64,000 bases of DNA. Source: Meghimatium bilineatum (taxonomy: Eukaryota; Mollusca; Gastropoda; Stylommatophora; Philomycidae). Positions 1 to 10,411 of the stretch are shown in pieces. The position numbers were made by a program, and so were the translations under genes. Under the pieces are notes generated by a model that ran no database searches, was not told the DNA's origin, and worked only from the letters and a program-made list of their open reading frames with translations. The stretch lies in the NCBI GenBank assembly GCA_034231615.1, contig CM067306.1:43716094-43780093 (forward strand), in the 5' to 3' direction. Each line of letters begins with the position of its first letter. Within the stretch, counting starts at the first letter, position 1.

Positions 1-540
1 TTACAAGGAGAGTTATCTAACTTTCTGTTTCGGTCGTCTAATCAGGTTACGTCATATCCGTGTAAAAGGGAACATTTTGTGACAAATAAATGAGTTACAT
101 CCACACTATATTATATATATATATATATTCTTGTTTACAAACAAATGTATAATATACAGACAGATAATGAGACGGACAGACAAACAAACATAATTATATA
201 TATGTATATATTTATAAATAGATAATATACACATATTGATACAATAGCATATAAATAGATAGATACCAAAAATATCGATTAAACAGACAGATAGACAGAT
301 TTATATTTCTAAATTAACTTTCTAACTAGAAGTCATGTTCTGTTTTGCGAACAGAATATTAACTAATCCCCACGTATCTACGGTCTTGCTTGCGCATAAC
401 AAAACTGTATTGTTGACGTCAGCTTTTGTCAAATCTGCCCTTCACTTTATCAAGTACTGTTAAACTATTTCAGACCCCTCTGCCCTCCCTAATTAGTGCA
501 ATTTATGGACAGCCCCTAACGATATGTTTATCAATCGTCA
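1..540. other. No gene seen; simple-sequence DNA
   Basis: AT-rich sequence with a short (TA)n run near 110-128 and degenerate GATA/ACAGA-type stretches around 155-300. I see no coding sequence or splice-bounded exon here. Confidence 0.6.
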
Positions 541-544
541 GTGG

Positions 545-795
545 GGTCGCGTAGTGCAGTGTTAACGCACTGTCTATGCGTAATTGTGGTCCCAGGACTA
601 TTCATTCCCAGGTTCATTCCTCATTTGAGGCGGAAATGCTTTTACACACCGCGACGGTTCTCTGTCCGTCCCAACCTTAATTTGGCACCGAATTAATGGA
701 TGGAAGCCCAAACTGCCAAGTAGAGGAGATGGCTAACCTCATATAGCATAGCCAATGAAATTTAACATTTGAAGATCTAACATTTTACACCCCTA
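545..795 (+). repeat. SINE-like dispersed repeat, copy 1
   Basis: The left part looks tRNA-derived: an A-box-like stretch (GTAGTGCAGTGTTAACGCAC near 552) and a B-box-like GGTTCATTCC near 612. The right part (AATTAATGG, AGTAGAGGAGATGGCTAACC, CTCATATAGCA) matches a second copy at 49724-49918, which carries a target-site duplication. The shared tail and the Pol III-like head support a SINE. The family name is unknown to me and the ends of this copy are approximate. Confidence 0.6.
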
Positions 796-1425
796 CGGAA
801 GCTAAATACTATGGGTTAACTTTACTTCTAACTTGACTATATCAACCGTGTTATGTAACACAGTAAGATAGAAAAACTCTCTCTCTCTCACACACACACA
901 CACGCACGCACGCACGCACGCACATACACACACATGTATATATATATATATAACGTTTCAACACATATGCCTATATATCTTTCTTCGCAATATAAATGTG
1001 CGCGTTTATGATGAGCGACAATCGTTTACTCTTATTGAATGACAAAGAATCATTCAATCTACAAAAGTGGATATAGAACGGTAAAATATACTTCAGATGA
1101 GCATGTGAAATCAATCTAGTCTTTAATGAAATTTGTAAATTAGAGAATAGTAATTGTCGGTTAATGTTATACAGAGAATGTATAAATTATTATATAGTAT
1201 CCTATGTAAATAGAACATATAGTAATCATGTGCCTATTATTGAACGATGAAGTGTGATATTGTGTGCTAATTATCTGCTAGGAGTTGATGTCATTGTATT
1301 ATACGAGATTTACTAAGGATTTCTGGTCAAATAATTGATTGCTGAGCTAGAAAGGAACGGTCTTATGCATAGCTTTAACAATTATAAATAGCAACTATAG
1401 TGTTGTGTTAGTGCTAGGCATCTTT
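796..1425. other. No gene seen; compound microsatellite 877-953
   Basis: Contains a compound microsatellite, (CT)n followed by (CA)n, (CACG)n and (TA)n, at about 877-953. The rest is unremarkable AT-rich sequence. Confidence 0.6.
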
Positions 1426-1429
1426 GAGT

Positions 1430-2215
1430 TGTTCTATCTATCTATTCGCTAAACTCTTTGTTGCCTTTCAGCGTCAGGGGTAGAAGAGTTTTCTAGAGAT
1501 GGCCCTCGTGTGTGCTGAGTATATTGTGAAATGTATTCGCCTCTTTTATATCGGTGGTCCATCGTTTTTATGGTCGGCCTCTAGGTCTGCCTTCACTGTA
1601 TCTATGTAGCATAGCTTGCTGTGGTATGATGGCTGATGGTAGTCTACTGATGTGTGTAAACCATTTGATCGGTTGAATATAGTCCAAGATTGTGGTGGCG
1701 CCGGTTATTTTTTTCTAATGTCCTCAGTCCTATCTCTTAGCGATATTCCTGGGATTCTGCATTAGCATGCCATTTCTGCTGTCACAGGTTTACGTTTGTC
1801 TTGTGTTGTCGTTGTCCATGATTGGCTTTGGTAGCACATCGTTGGCACAGTTATCGTTTTGAATAGTGTTATTTTGGTGTTTAAATCTACATTTTTGTTT
1901 CTGAAGATTGGTGTCATTTGCCATGGGTCTTGGTATGCTTTACTACATATATTGTGTATTTCTTTGCTGCTCTTGCCGTCTGCTATGATATTGCTTCCTA
2001 GATATGTGAATTCTGCCACTTGTTTAAGTCTGTTATTTCCAATATATTGTTTTAGTTTATGTTATTATTATTATTTTCTTCTGTTCTTCCTATCTCATTA
2101 TTTCTGTCTTTTATATGTTTATCTTCAGGTTAAAGGAAGGTTTGGCATGTTTGATGTAATATGTCTATTTGTCTTTGTATTTGTTCTTCCAATAACATAT
2201 TACTTTCTTATATAA
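1430..2215 (-). mobile_element. RTE-like non-LTR retrotransposon 3' fragment (family A)
   Basis: Read on the minus strand, 2019-1762 encodes the post-RT region typical of RTE-type endonuclease/reverse transcriptases: FTYLGSNIIADGKSSKEI, then MTPIFRNKNVDLNTKITLFK and a degenerate form of the usual YGCETWT block (CYQSQSWTT). Coding continues out of frame down to the shared family-A 3' end (CTCTTCTACCCCTGACGCTG on the minus strand near 1470-1490), followed by a (TAGA)n-like tail at about 1436-1448. The copy is 5'-truncated and has several stops. Other family-A copies in the window are near 4.2, 14.4, 15.7, 20.5, 28.6, 40.5 and 58.5 kb. Confidence 0.8.
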
Positions 2216-2487
2216 GAGTACGTGTATTTCGGTTAGTATCTAGCACTGTTTTCATAATTGAAATCCGTGTATCTCTATCGCATCGGGTTCTTACGATATT
2301 TGTAAATTAAAATTGGGGGGGGGGGAAACCAGTATATGTTCCGTTTCATTTACACTATATACCTTTTTGAAAATTTATATATAATGCAAAATAATTATAC
2401 TTTACATACTGCAAAAATCATGTCTGACATATGTTGCGCTTTTTTTACTGTATTTTAAAATATACTGAGCGAAATATTGCTTCTAGA

Positions 2488-4018
2488 AGTTGAAGAAATT
2501 ATGCTGATTTATTCTGTTACCTGTGTTTACAAAATCGTGTTCACAAGAAAAACTTTGCACCATTACTAAAGAAAACATATGAACTTTATTTTGATTCGAA
2601 AGTTGATGATGCAAATAAATACTGGAAGCAAAATGCAGTTTGTTCGACTTGTGCAAATACATTGGCAGGTTGGTTACGAAAATCACTTAACTTTCAGTCG
2701 ATACCTTTTGGAGTTCCAGTAATATGGCGTGAACCGAAAAATCATGCTACTGATTGTTACTTCTGCTTGATAAATATCCATGATCTCACTTTTAAAACAC
2801 GAAAGTCTGTGGTTTACTCAAATATTGAGTCTGTTACGAAAAAAGTGCCTCATGATCCAATCACGTGTCCGATACCGATCGTACCAGAACAATATCAGTC
2901 GTACGTGAGTGAACCATCAGAAAATGATCGTTCATCTGTGCTACAAACTAAATCTGACTCAGATTATATATCGGTGGATGATAGTGTTCGCTTAATTACC
3001 ATTCAGAACTTTCAGATCTAATACGTGATCTCGCTCTTACCAAAGAGCTATTACAAAGATGTCAATGATCTAATGGTGCACCTCAGTCATGAGCACATAT
3101 TCAACGAATTGAGACTTTTCATCGAATGATCCAAAACTAGTCTAAATGCTGTGTTATTGCAAAAAGGAAATTTATTTTCATCAGTTCTAGTCACCTAATA
3201 TGTTCATATGAAAGAAACTTTTGACTATATAACTATACTTTTTGCAAAACTAAAGTACCAATGACGGATTTATGGAGACCTAAATGTCATTGCAATCCTC
3301 ACGGGCGTGCAGACTTGGTATACTAAATATTGTTGCTTCCTATGTAAATGGAACAGCTGAAATAGACAGAAACATTATGAAAGGTATTACATATCAGGGA
3401 TCATGTGCCGCTGATGCACAAAAATGTAATCCACAGGCCGTTAGTTAACACAGACAGCATCATTTTACACTGTTACATATAAAGGTGTGGCTCGTGAAGA
3501 ATTTTGTAGAAGCGTTAGATAAAACGAGCAAAGCTTTCACTTATCTTCGAGAAAAGTTTCCTCAAGTTAGCGATGCAAAGATAAAGGAAGGTATCTTTGT
3601 AGGACCTCAGATTAAGAAAATTATTGCAGATAAACAAATCGAGAAGTGCTTACATGGTTGTGAATTTGGCGCATGGATGGCGTTCAAATCTTGTGTTCCT
3701 AACTTCCTGGGAAATCGTAAATCTTACGACTATGTGCACATTGTCAAGTAGTGTATAGATGCAAGAAGAACTATGGGTAACATATCTCTCAAAATCCATA
3801 TGCTCGATTCGCATCTTGACCTTTTCCCTGACAACCTTGGCGAAGTCAGCGCTAAATATAGAGAACGATTCCATCAAGATATCGCCCTGATTGAGTCACG
3901 TTATCAAGGACGGTGGAGTGTGACCATGCATGCCGATTACTGTTGGATGATTCATTGCGAAGTACCACATGTCATTCACAGACGGAAGTCGACTGCAAAG
4001 AAAATCAAGCCTGCATAA
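2488..4018 (+). pseudogene. Relic of a multi-copy protein family of unknown function
   Basis: Three open blocks on the same strand read as one broken protein. Block 1 (about 2491-3018) starts in a Cys-containing stretch (DLFCYLCLQNRVHKK), then has CSTCANTLAGWLRK, IWREPKNHATDCYFC and a PIPIVPE linker. Between 3019 and 3484 similarity continues with stops and frame changes (HMKETFDYIT, then LTGVQTWYTKYCCFLCKW). Block 2 (3485-3751) reads FVEALDKTSKAFTYLREKFP, and block 3 (3773-4015) reads DSHLDLFPDNLGEVSAKYRE followed by ERFHQD and ADYCW. I recognise this order from a family repeated many times in arthropod and other invertebrate genomes, often near transposons. Its biochemical role is not known to me. 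The Cys pairs suggest zinc binding. At least two frame breaks and several stops mean it is not functional here. Confidence 0.7.
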
Positions 4019-4199
4019 CTGTACTTCTTCTGTTAAGAAAAAAGTTGTAATCCTAAGGTATTGTTAAAAAAAAAAACTTCAATTGCAAGTTCTAGAGATC
4101 CCGACTTGATAGAGAAAAACGGTTAGCAGATTTAAAAACAGCGCATTAAAAGTGACAAGAAAAACATAAAAATATTTGAGAAAGTTAAAAATAACATAA

Positions 4200-4430
4200 T
4201 TTTTATTGGTAAGTGTGATACTACTAGTGCTCGGTCGTCTACAAATAGTAATTCGTTTACGCTATCCTTTAGACTGTTTTTTTAGAAAACTTTCCTTTAT
4301 ACAACCAGCTATTGTGTTCTCACTGACGGTTGCTAATCCTGTCTCACTGTTGCATCAGGAAATACACATAGCTACACCGCGATCTCTAACATGTATAGAA
4401 TGAAACCATCTATTCCATGCGATAGTCCTG
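4200..4430 (-). mobile_element. Family-A retrotransposon fragment (RT region)
   Basis: Nucleotide similarity by eye to 21330-21510, the RT core part of a longer family-A copy: both share the segments around CGATCTCTAAC, CTAATCCTGTCTCA and the Asp-Asp region. Heavily decayed, with no usable reading frame. Confidence 0.6.
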
Positions 4431-5100
4431 AAACATTAAACTGCATTTCCATTTCTGGTCACAAGATATAACACAGCTGTCACTTCATGCCATTTTACAC
4501 TGGAGTTGTTCTTTGTGACGAAATCTTGACTGTGAGCATATTTATTACTACAGAATGTTGTACCTACAAATAGTATTAGTAATACCATGGAGTAGTAGCA
4601 TGTCACGATAACCTGAATATCGACCTGACATATTGTCGAATGATTACATGCCCTGTTATAACAAAATGGACTTAATCAGTGGTTGAAAGAGCCAGCCGTA
4701 CAAAAACAACTCGACAACAGTATGACATATTATATTTATATTTTATTTTCTGGTGACATTCTTGTATTCTATCCAACACTGTGTTTTCTTTATGAACGCT
4801 CTGAACTTGCCATAATTCTTGGCCAGTTGTTAACCTGTTGCAACGTAGGAAATGTCAGAACAAATAATTGTCTCTTCTCCATCGCCGTCTAGGGCGGCAC
4901 GTTTCGGTCTGTTATCATCAACCATTCCTTCCATTACAAACGTTTGTAGATTATATTATGTGGACAAAATCTACACTTTTCCATTATAATATTATGTAAT
5001 AGTCAAGTCTCTTCTACACTTAATGTTCGTAACAAAACTTGATGTTCTTAACACTTTTTGATGTTCGTAACATTTCCAAACACAAAACTCAAGCAAATTC
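4431..5100. other. No gene seen
   Basis: AT-rich with short open frames only. A few imperfect repeats of GATGTTCGTAACA-like words occur at 5025-5075. Nothing else stands out. Confidence 0.5.
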
Positions 5101-5119
5101 GCAGAAAAATCGTTGCTAA

Positions 5120-6299
5120 AAATACACAGAGAGAGGGGTGCAAAGGGAACGCATTGCTCTAGGCGGACCCAGGGTTAGCAGATAACCAAGATCCCAAATG
5201 TACATCCACGCGGTGCACCCTGGAAAAAGAAATATAGCAGCTCAAGCTGATTCTGGCCAAATCATTTGGTGATCGTGTCCGAGAATATGGAGGTAGCTGA
5301 TGGAAAGAGATTTGACTGCAAAAGAGACAGACAATATCTCCGAGACCACCAGCATCACCACATATAGCGACACTGTCGACATACAGTGAAGCTAGTCAGT
5401 CCAGACCGAACATTGGAGGGGCGGCCAATGTAAAATGCGCGTAAAGGTAGATGCATGGCGAGAGACAAATATATTTCATACCGAGTACAATGAAACAATG
5501 AAAGGGCAGAACAGCGCTAGAGGGCAGCGCGAACTGCAAATAGAAAGTGAAAAGTCCCAAGGAAAGGAGAACTACAAGCTCCGTCAGCTCGAGTCGAACT
5601 TCTAGTTACCTGTGTTTCTTACAGGCAGAGACCCAGACCCATTCATTGGCGTTTGGTAAAACAAGAAGACCTAATCCAACTCTAATGTCGAGCCTTCCTA
5701 AACCGGAAATATGCTCGCGAAGAGAAAGGGTTCTGTACCCGATGGGTTTAGGCAAGAAAGGGACAACGATGGTAGTCCTGGCCCAACTCTACTGTCAAGG
5801 TTTCCTATACCGGAAGTACACTTGCAGAGAGAAAGGGTTCCGTACCCGATGGGCTCAGGCACAAAATGGACAATGATTTAGCCCTGGCCCAACTCTACTG
5901 ACAGGTTTTCCTACACCGGAAATACACTTGAAGAGAGAAAGCGTTCAGTATCTGATGGGCTCAGGCGCTATTGGGACAAGGACGCTCAGTTCGAAAACGC
6001 CTTGCTCTCAAACGCGTGGTGTGAGACTCGAACTTGGACAAGGGGTACACGATGTCGGTGAATGACACCTCGGCTAAGAGGGTGAAAGAGCCAGGGTCCA
6101 ACTCCTCTGTTGAGTTCTTCTTCTTAAGGAAAAAGGCTCACGGATGAGAATCGGTTCAGTACCCAATGGGCACAGGCACAGCACGCCCAATTACACGAAG
6201 CAAGTTCATAGACAGTGGAACACCTCGTGCGAGTCAGACGAGAGAAAAAAATCGTCTGGGCGAAGAGTCGCCACTACGCGTGCCTGGAGACAGATATAG
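5120..6299. repeat. GC-richer complex repeat block with ~105-110-bp tandem units
   Basis: This block is visibly richer in G+C than its surroundings. Between about 5690 and 5960 a unit of roughly 105-110 bp recurs imperfectly. Each unit carries a CCTGGCCCAACTCTACTG motif, a CCGGAAATACACTTG-like motif and a GTACCCGATGGGCTCAGGC motif. Open frames here (for example 5547-5876) follow the repeat and resemble no protein I know. Possibly part of a larger unclassified transposon. Confidence 0.5.
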
Positions 6300-6475
6300 A
6301 GGCTGTCACAGGCTAAGGGTAGCCCACCCGAATTGTCAAGGCATGCCGAAATCGGATGTGCTAGGCCTACAAGGCGCATAACGGTGGCACAACGTAATCA
6401 CGCTCCCGGCGGAAACCGCACGGATATCCGTGATGGTTACAATGGAGCGAACGCAAAACAAACAAACAAACACAG
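6300..6475 (+). repeat. Dispersed repeat with (AAAC)n tail, copy 1
   Basis: Shares an ordered set of words with 59955-60120: GGGTAGCCCA, TCAAGG-ATGCC-AAATCGG, GGCGCATAACGGTGGCAC-type sequence, GCGGAAA-CGC, then GAACGCAAAACAAACAAAC. The A-rich tail suggests a SINE or LINE 3' end on the + strand. No protein match is recognised. Confidence 0.6.
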
Positions 6476-7066
6476 AGAGATACTACAAAACGTAGAACAG
6501 TATCAATATCTTGAATACATAGATACACAAATCATGGCAGATGTTAAACAGAAGTTAAAAAGAGAATATAAATGACTAAAATAACTTTCAATGACATAAG
6601 TAAAATATTAACAACTAAACAAATTACAAGCTAAATATGCGAATTATAAAATCTATTCTACATTAATGTATGGCTCATAAACATGGACAATAAACAAACA
6701 ACTAGAAGACATAATTTTTCCCTTTGAGATGTGGATATATAGAAGAACTTCATGGAAAGAGAAGAAAACAGCCAAAGAGGCTCTAACAGCAATTTGAATG
6801 AAGAAATAATTATTAAATGACTTAGATCAAGAAAAATAAATATGTTGGACATATTAAAAGACACTACACCTTGTGAAGACCTACCTTATAGGTAAAGTCG
6901 AGGGCGACGAGCAATAGGTAGGCCAACATACACTTGGGAGAGTATCATCACGAGATGGACAGGTTACAGCCTAGCAGATTGCACCAGCAAAGCAAGAAAC
7001 TGGGAACGTTGGAGGTGTGCTGCAGCCAACTTTCGTTGCGGAGAAGGCGCTGATGATGATGACGAG
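6476..7066 (+). mobile_element. RTE-like retrotransposon 3' fragment (family B2)
   Basis: Broken frames spell the post-RT region of an RTE-like ORF: LQNVEQYQYLEY, then LMYGS-TWTINKQLED, FEMWIYRR and SWKEKKTAKEALT. The AT-rich 3' part ends with GCTGATGATGATGACGAG. Sister copies are at 8590-8830 (minus) and 24640-25065. Multiple stops; a dead copy. Confidence 0.75.
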
Positions 7067-7765
7067 TACCGAATAGAGAGAGAGAGGTTGACGAATAGTC
7101 CAACTTTTCATCACTTTATTCTATGAACAGCGCCGGCTACAGTATGGACACATCTTACAAGTCTGCTGTAGATATCGCATGCGATATTCGGTTATTATTA
7201 TTACATACAAACCTACAGCCATATGACAAATTGAAATACGCACACCTCAAGCTTACACTGCTGAAATTCTTCACATATTAGCCACAGATATACACACACA
7301 TTTCTTACACAACAAACATTCATACACTCCACATAATCACATACAATACACATACCAAAACAAACACACGCACTATGCACATGACATACAGATTACGCTC
7401 ATGATGTGCTCACTATGCTCATGAAGTACATACATCCCAACGAAATCAACACGTCATCTCATTCGACAACACCTCTGTATAACAGGCTATTACCTGTGCT
7501 TCAAATAGAATGAGAACTATAGCCAGTCCTCACAGATCTGACACATAATACTGTCTCTCATATTCTCCAGAGTTTCTGCTTCCAAATTGGTATGACACCT
7601 TGCCGTTCTCGTATAATTATTATTGTATCTCTGAACTGTCTCATGACGGTAGACAGAGAAAAGATAATTCGCTAGTTTAAAAAGAAAAAGAAAAAGATAC
7701 GCTTTCCTGCATGCAAAGATGAACTGTAAAATAACGATAAAATAGTGTAGGTCGCTATGTTTTGT
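7067..7765. other. No gene seen
   Basis: A-rich sequence with ACAC-rich words at 7275-7400 and an imperfect palindrome near TATCGCATGCGATA (7171-7184). No coding evidence. Confidence 0.5.
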
Positions 7766-7767
7766 TT

Positions 7768-7821
7768 ATTTGTTTATGTCCTGATAAAGTCTCGTTCTGA
7801 CGAAAAGAGCGATGCATGTAT
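7768..7821 (+). repeat. Long inverted repeat, left arm
   Basis: About 54 bp that recur almost exactly in reverse complement at 10134-10187. The core reads GTCCTGATAAAGTCTCGTTC followed by TGACGAAAAGAGCGATGCAT. The 2.3 kb between the arms holds unrelated retrotransposon relics and tandem repeats. It may be a DNA-transposon terminus or a dispersed short repeat in opposite orientations. Confidence 0.75.
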
Positions 7822-8200
7822 CAAAACGCGCAGATCATTACATGAATCTACTGTCCAGGTCATGCTGGGGTCATTTGTTGGCTGATAAAGCCTTGATGAA
7901 CGACGCCGAAATGAGAAGACACATAATTGAATTGATTAGAGCAGGCATGGATACCCTACAAAAAAGCGAGGAGGAAGTCGAACGAGACAATGTACATATT
8001 CAGAGAATGGTAGAAATGGGAGTGACTAGATGCGATGGAAGAAAGTGCTCCCTCTCCGGAAAGATCAGAAGAACGCATAATCAGCAACTGATTGGGACAC
8101 TGAGCTTACACACTTTGAGATGACTGACGGAACGGCAAGTATATATGGAAATGCCCCCAGTGATGTGATGCTTGTTCCTAATCAAGAATCATGAATCAAG
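7822..8200 (+). mobile_element. Retrotransposon RNase H C-terminal tail (family E)
   Basis: An open frame to 8123 reads SCWGHLLADKALMNDAEMRR, then a charged stretch and GRKCSLSGKIRRTHNQQLIG ending in GTLSLHTLR. A relative at 32360-32720 starts with a clearer GHAGVRGNE-like RNase H motif (as frame-broken GHAGV..NEKTDE) and shares the following LMKAV.NSL and ENVAK region and the GGGACTCTCAGTTTATATGC-type sequence. I infer the C-terminus of an RNase H-bearing non-LTR ORF2. The 5' part is missing. Confidence 0.6.
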
Positions 8201-8204
8201 ACCT

Positions 8205-8345
8205 CCAACATCCCTTGTCTCTTGTTTTGGTGGTGCACTCTTCTAGACTGTAACCTGTGCATCTTGTAATATTACTCTCCCACTTGCCTACCTCTTGCCT
8301 ACCACTCTGCCTACCTCTTGCTCGCTTCCCTTCAATTTTACCCTC
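8205..8345 (+). repeat. Dispersed repeat (probable 3' region of family E), copy 1
   Basis: Shares CTCCAACATCCC, TTGTTTTGGTGGTGCACTCT, CTAGACTGTAACCTG and CTACCTCTTGCTCGCTTCCC in order with 41987-42112. It lies just after the RNase H tail fragment, so it may be that element's 3' untranslated region. The stretch after it ends in an (AACT)n-like tail at about 8501-8514. Confidence 0.65.
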
Positions 8346-8589
8346 TACTAAGGTCTTCAATAGAACGTAGAACTATTACAAGAAAGCGCTTGACCATCAG
8401 TATCAGAAACAATGAAGACCTAAAACAAATTGCAATGAAACGCGAGACATGAAAATCTATGACATCCGCCCAATGTGCCGTCATTGGCCCTAGATGAATA
8501 ACTAACTAACTAAAGGTTTTCAATACGGTGTAATGTCTTTTAATGTGTCAAAAATAGTTTATTTGCCTGATCTTTGTTTTCCTTAGTAA

Positions 8590-8830
8590 TTCTTTCTTCA
8601 TATTAAGTGTTTTTAAAACCTCTTTGTTGGTTTTCTTCTCTTTCCATGATATTCTCCCTTAGTCTTCTATATACCCACATCTCAAAGGTATCAATTCTGT
8701 CTTCTAATCGTTTGTTTAGTGTCCATTTTTCTGAGCCTTTTATAATTGTCATTTTAAACTTGTTTGTAATTTGTTTAGATGTAACTATTTTCCTCATGTC
8801 ATTGAAGTACTTTTAGCCATCAAATAAGCT
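8590..8830 (-). mobile_element. RTE-like retrotransposon fragment (family B2)
   Basis: On the minus strand 8797-8603 reads TSKQITNKFKMTIIKGSEKW, TLNKRLEDRIDTFEMWVYRR and REENQQRGFKNT. This is the post-RT GSETWTLNK...FEMWVYRR block of RTE-like elements. Truncated at both ends. Confidence 0.8.
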
Positions 8831-9069
8831 TGTTTAATATAGTGGTCATTTATTAACATTCTCTATATGTTTATTGTGTTATTCTTCATCGGTTATCGGA
8901 GGGAGGTGGGGGGGAGAGATACCAATATCTTAATGTTAATGTTCAAGAACAGTAGTAGTAAATATTAAAATTCATGAGATAAGATGCACTTGTTAGATAA
9001 AATTCGAATTCATTAGTTTATCTTATTGTATGAGATTGTTACGGATGATTTTCTGTTCAAAGTATTAAC

Positions 9070-9262
9070 AAGTGTCATGTCTTTGAAGACTGAATATTAT
9101 TTTGTAACAAGTTTCATATGTCATTGACGACTGAATATTATTTTGTAACACGTTTCATATGTCATTGACGACTGAATATTATTTTGTAACAAGTTTCATA
9201 TGTCATTGACGACTGAATATTATTTTGTAACAAGTTTCATATGTCTTTGACGACAGAATAGT
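9070..9262. repeat. 41-bp tandem repeat, about 4.5 copies
   Basis: The unit runs from TCATTGACGACTGAATATTA through TTTTGTAACAAGTTTCATATG. The spacing between successive TCATTGACGA words is 41 bases (9121 and 9162). Copies differ at one to four positions. Confidence 0.9.
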
Positions 9263-9332
9263 AATCGAATATGTAATTATTGATATCACGGACTCAAAAA
9301 CAAGTATAGATATGTCATTGCTGCTTGACATC

Positions 9333-9345
9333 TCTATATATATAT

Positions 9346-9401
<56 letters not shown>

Positions 9402-9405
9402 AATT
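9333..9405. repeat. Compound microsatellite (TA)n-(TC)n-(TG)n
   Basis: Consecutive runs of TA, CT/TC (over 35 bases) and GT. Simple sequence only. Confidence 0.95.
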
Positions 9406-9529
9406 TAAAAAAACAAAAATCAATTATGATTTATTTATAGAGCTTATTTTGCGCTAAAATCGAATACATATTACTATATCCCCCCCCCAACTGTCTATGT
9501 ATTTCCAGGTACATAAACGAGTAAAACGC

Positions 9530-9850
9530 AACCGTAAACACTCATATTTTGTTCTGCATATTTTCTCCCATTTCTGCGTGACCTGGACTTTATTGTTTTG
9601 TTTTCTTTGATTTCTTCATGTTTTCTACATGAAGTTATATTTCATTGATTTCTCCATGTTTTGGATATATTCTTGACAGAATTTCTCTATATTTTCTCTA
9701 TGTTTACTATATATTTTCTATATGCTTTCTTCATGGTGTTATATTTATTGTTTTCTCCATGTTTTAAATATATTTTCTCCACGATTTCTCCATGTTATCT
9801 CCATGCTAAACCCGCGCTTTGTCCATGATTTCGTATTGTTCATTTGAAAC
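9530..9850. repeat. Degenerate TTTCTCCATG-type repeats
   Basis: Words such as TTCTCCATGTTTT, TTTCTTCATG and TATTTTCTCCACG recur many times with variable spacing, so this looks like an old decayed minisatellite. No gene seen. Confidence 0.5.
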
Positions 9851-9954
9851 AGTAGTTCCCATACTTTTCTCACTGACTCATCCCTTGGACTTTTTTACAA
9901 AGGTCGTACGCATGTGTAAAATTTAAAGAAACCATTTCATTCTATCTAAACATG

Positions 9955-10133
9955 CTTCAAAAGAGCAAGGGGTAGACCAAAAGAAACAGAAGAACAATAC
10001 TTAGAGAAAGTAAAACAACCAATATTCATACTATTCAAGAACTGCACAGAATAATTCTGAACAGACAGAATTGGAGAGATCTGACCTCTGCCCTATGCGC
10101 TAACTTCAGCGCAAAAGGAAATACAATGAATGG
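9955..10133 (+). mobile_element. RTE-like retrotransposon 3' end (family C)
   Basis: Reads RGRPKETEEQYLEKVKQPIF, then LHRIILNRQNWRDL-type sequence and PYAL..SAQKE, followed by an ATGAATGG tail. It matches the minus-strand copy at 56990-57774 (RGRPKETLRRTILRESKT, RIALNRQNWRHLPYALIQRK). Only the last ~180 bases remain. It ends against the right arm of the 54-bp inverted repeat. Confidence 0.75.
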
Positions 10134-10187
10134 ATACATGCATCGCTCTTTTCGTCAGAACGAGACTTTATCAGGACATAAACAAAT
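10134..10187 (-). repeat. Long inverted repeat, right arm
   Basis: Near-exact reverse complement of 7768-7821 (ATGCATCGCTCTTTTCGTCA, then GAACGAGACTTTATCAGGAC). Confidence 0.75.
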
Positions 10188-10411
10188 TAATTGTGATTAT
10201 AATAACTATTTTTTAGTGAACAGTAACCATTATTTAATGTTGCTTTCTTCTTAAATATTCTTGTCATACATGCTTATATTTTTAACGGAAAACCAATCAT
10301 TCCCTAACTGCGCTCTAAATTATGAGATTTCTCCGACCACTTTGACATCATCTCAACACCCCCCTCCCCCGGGAACAAATGAATTAGACTGTCTGGGATA
10401 TGTTATTAGTG

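Noticed and set aside
3650..3877. Antisense 75-codon frame
   Set aside because: A shadow of the conserved + strand blocks of the protein relic at 2.49-4.02 kb.
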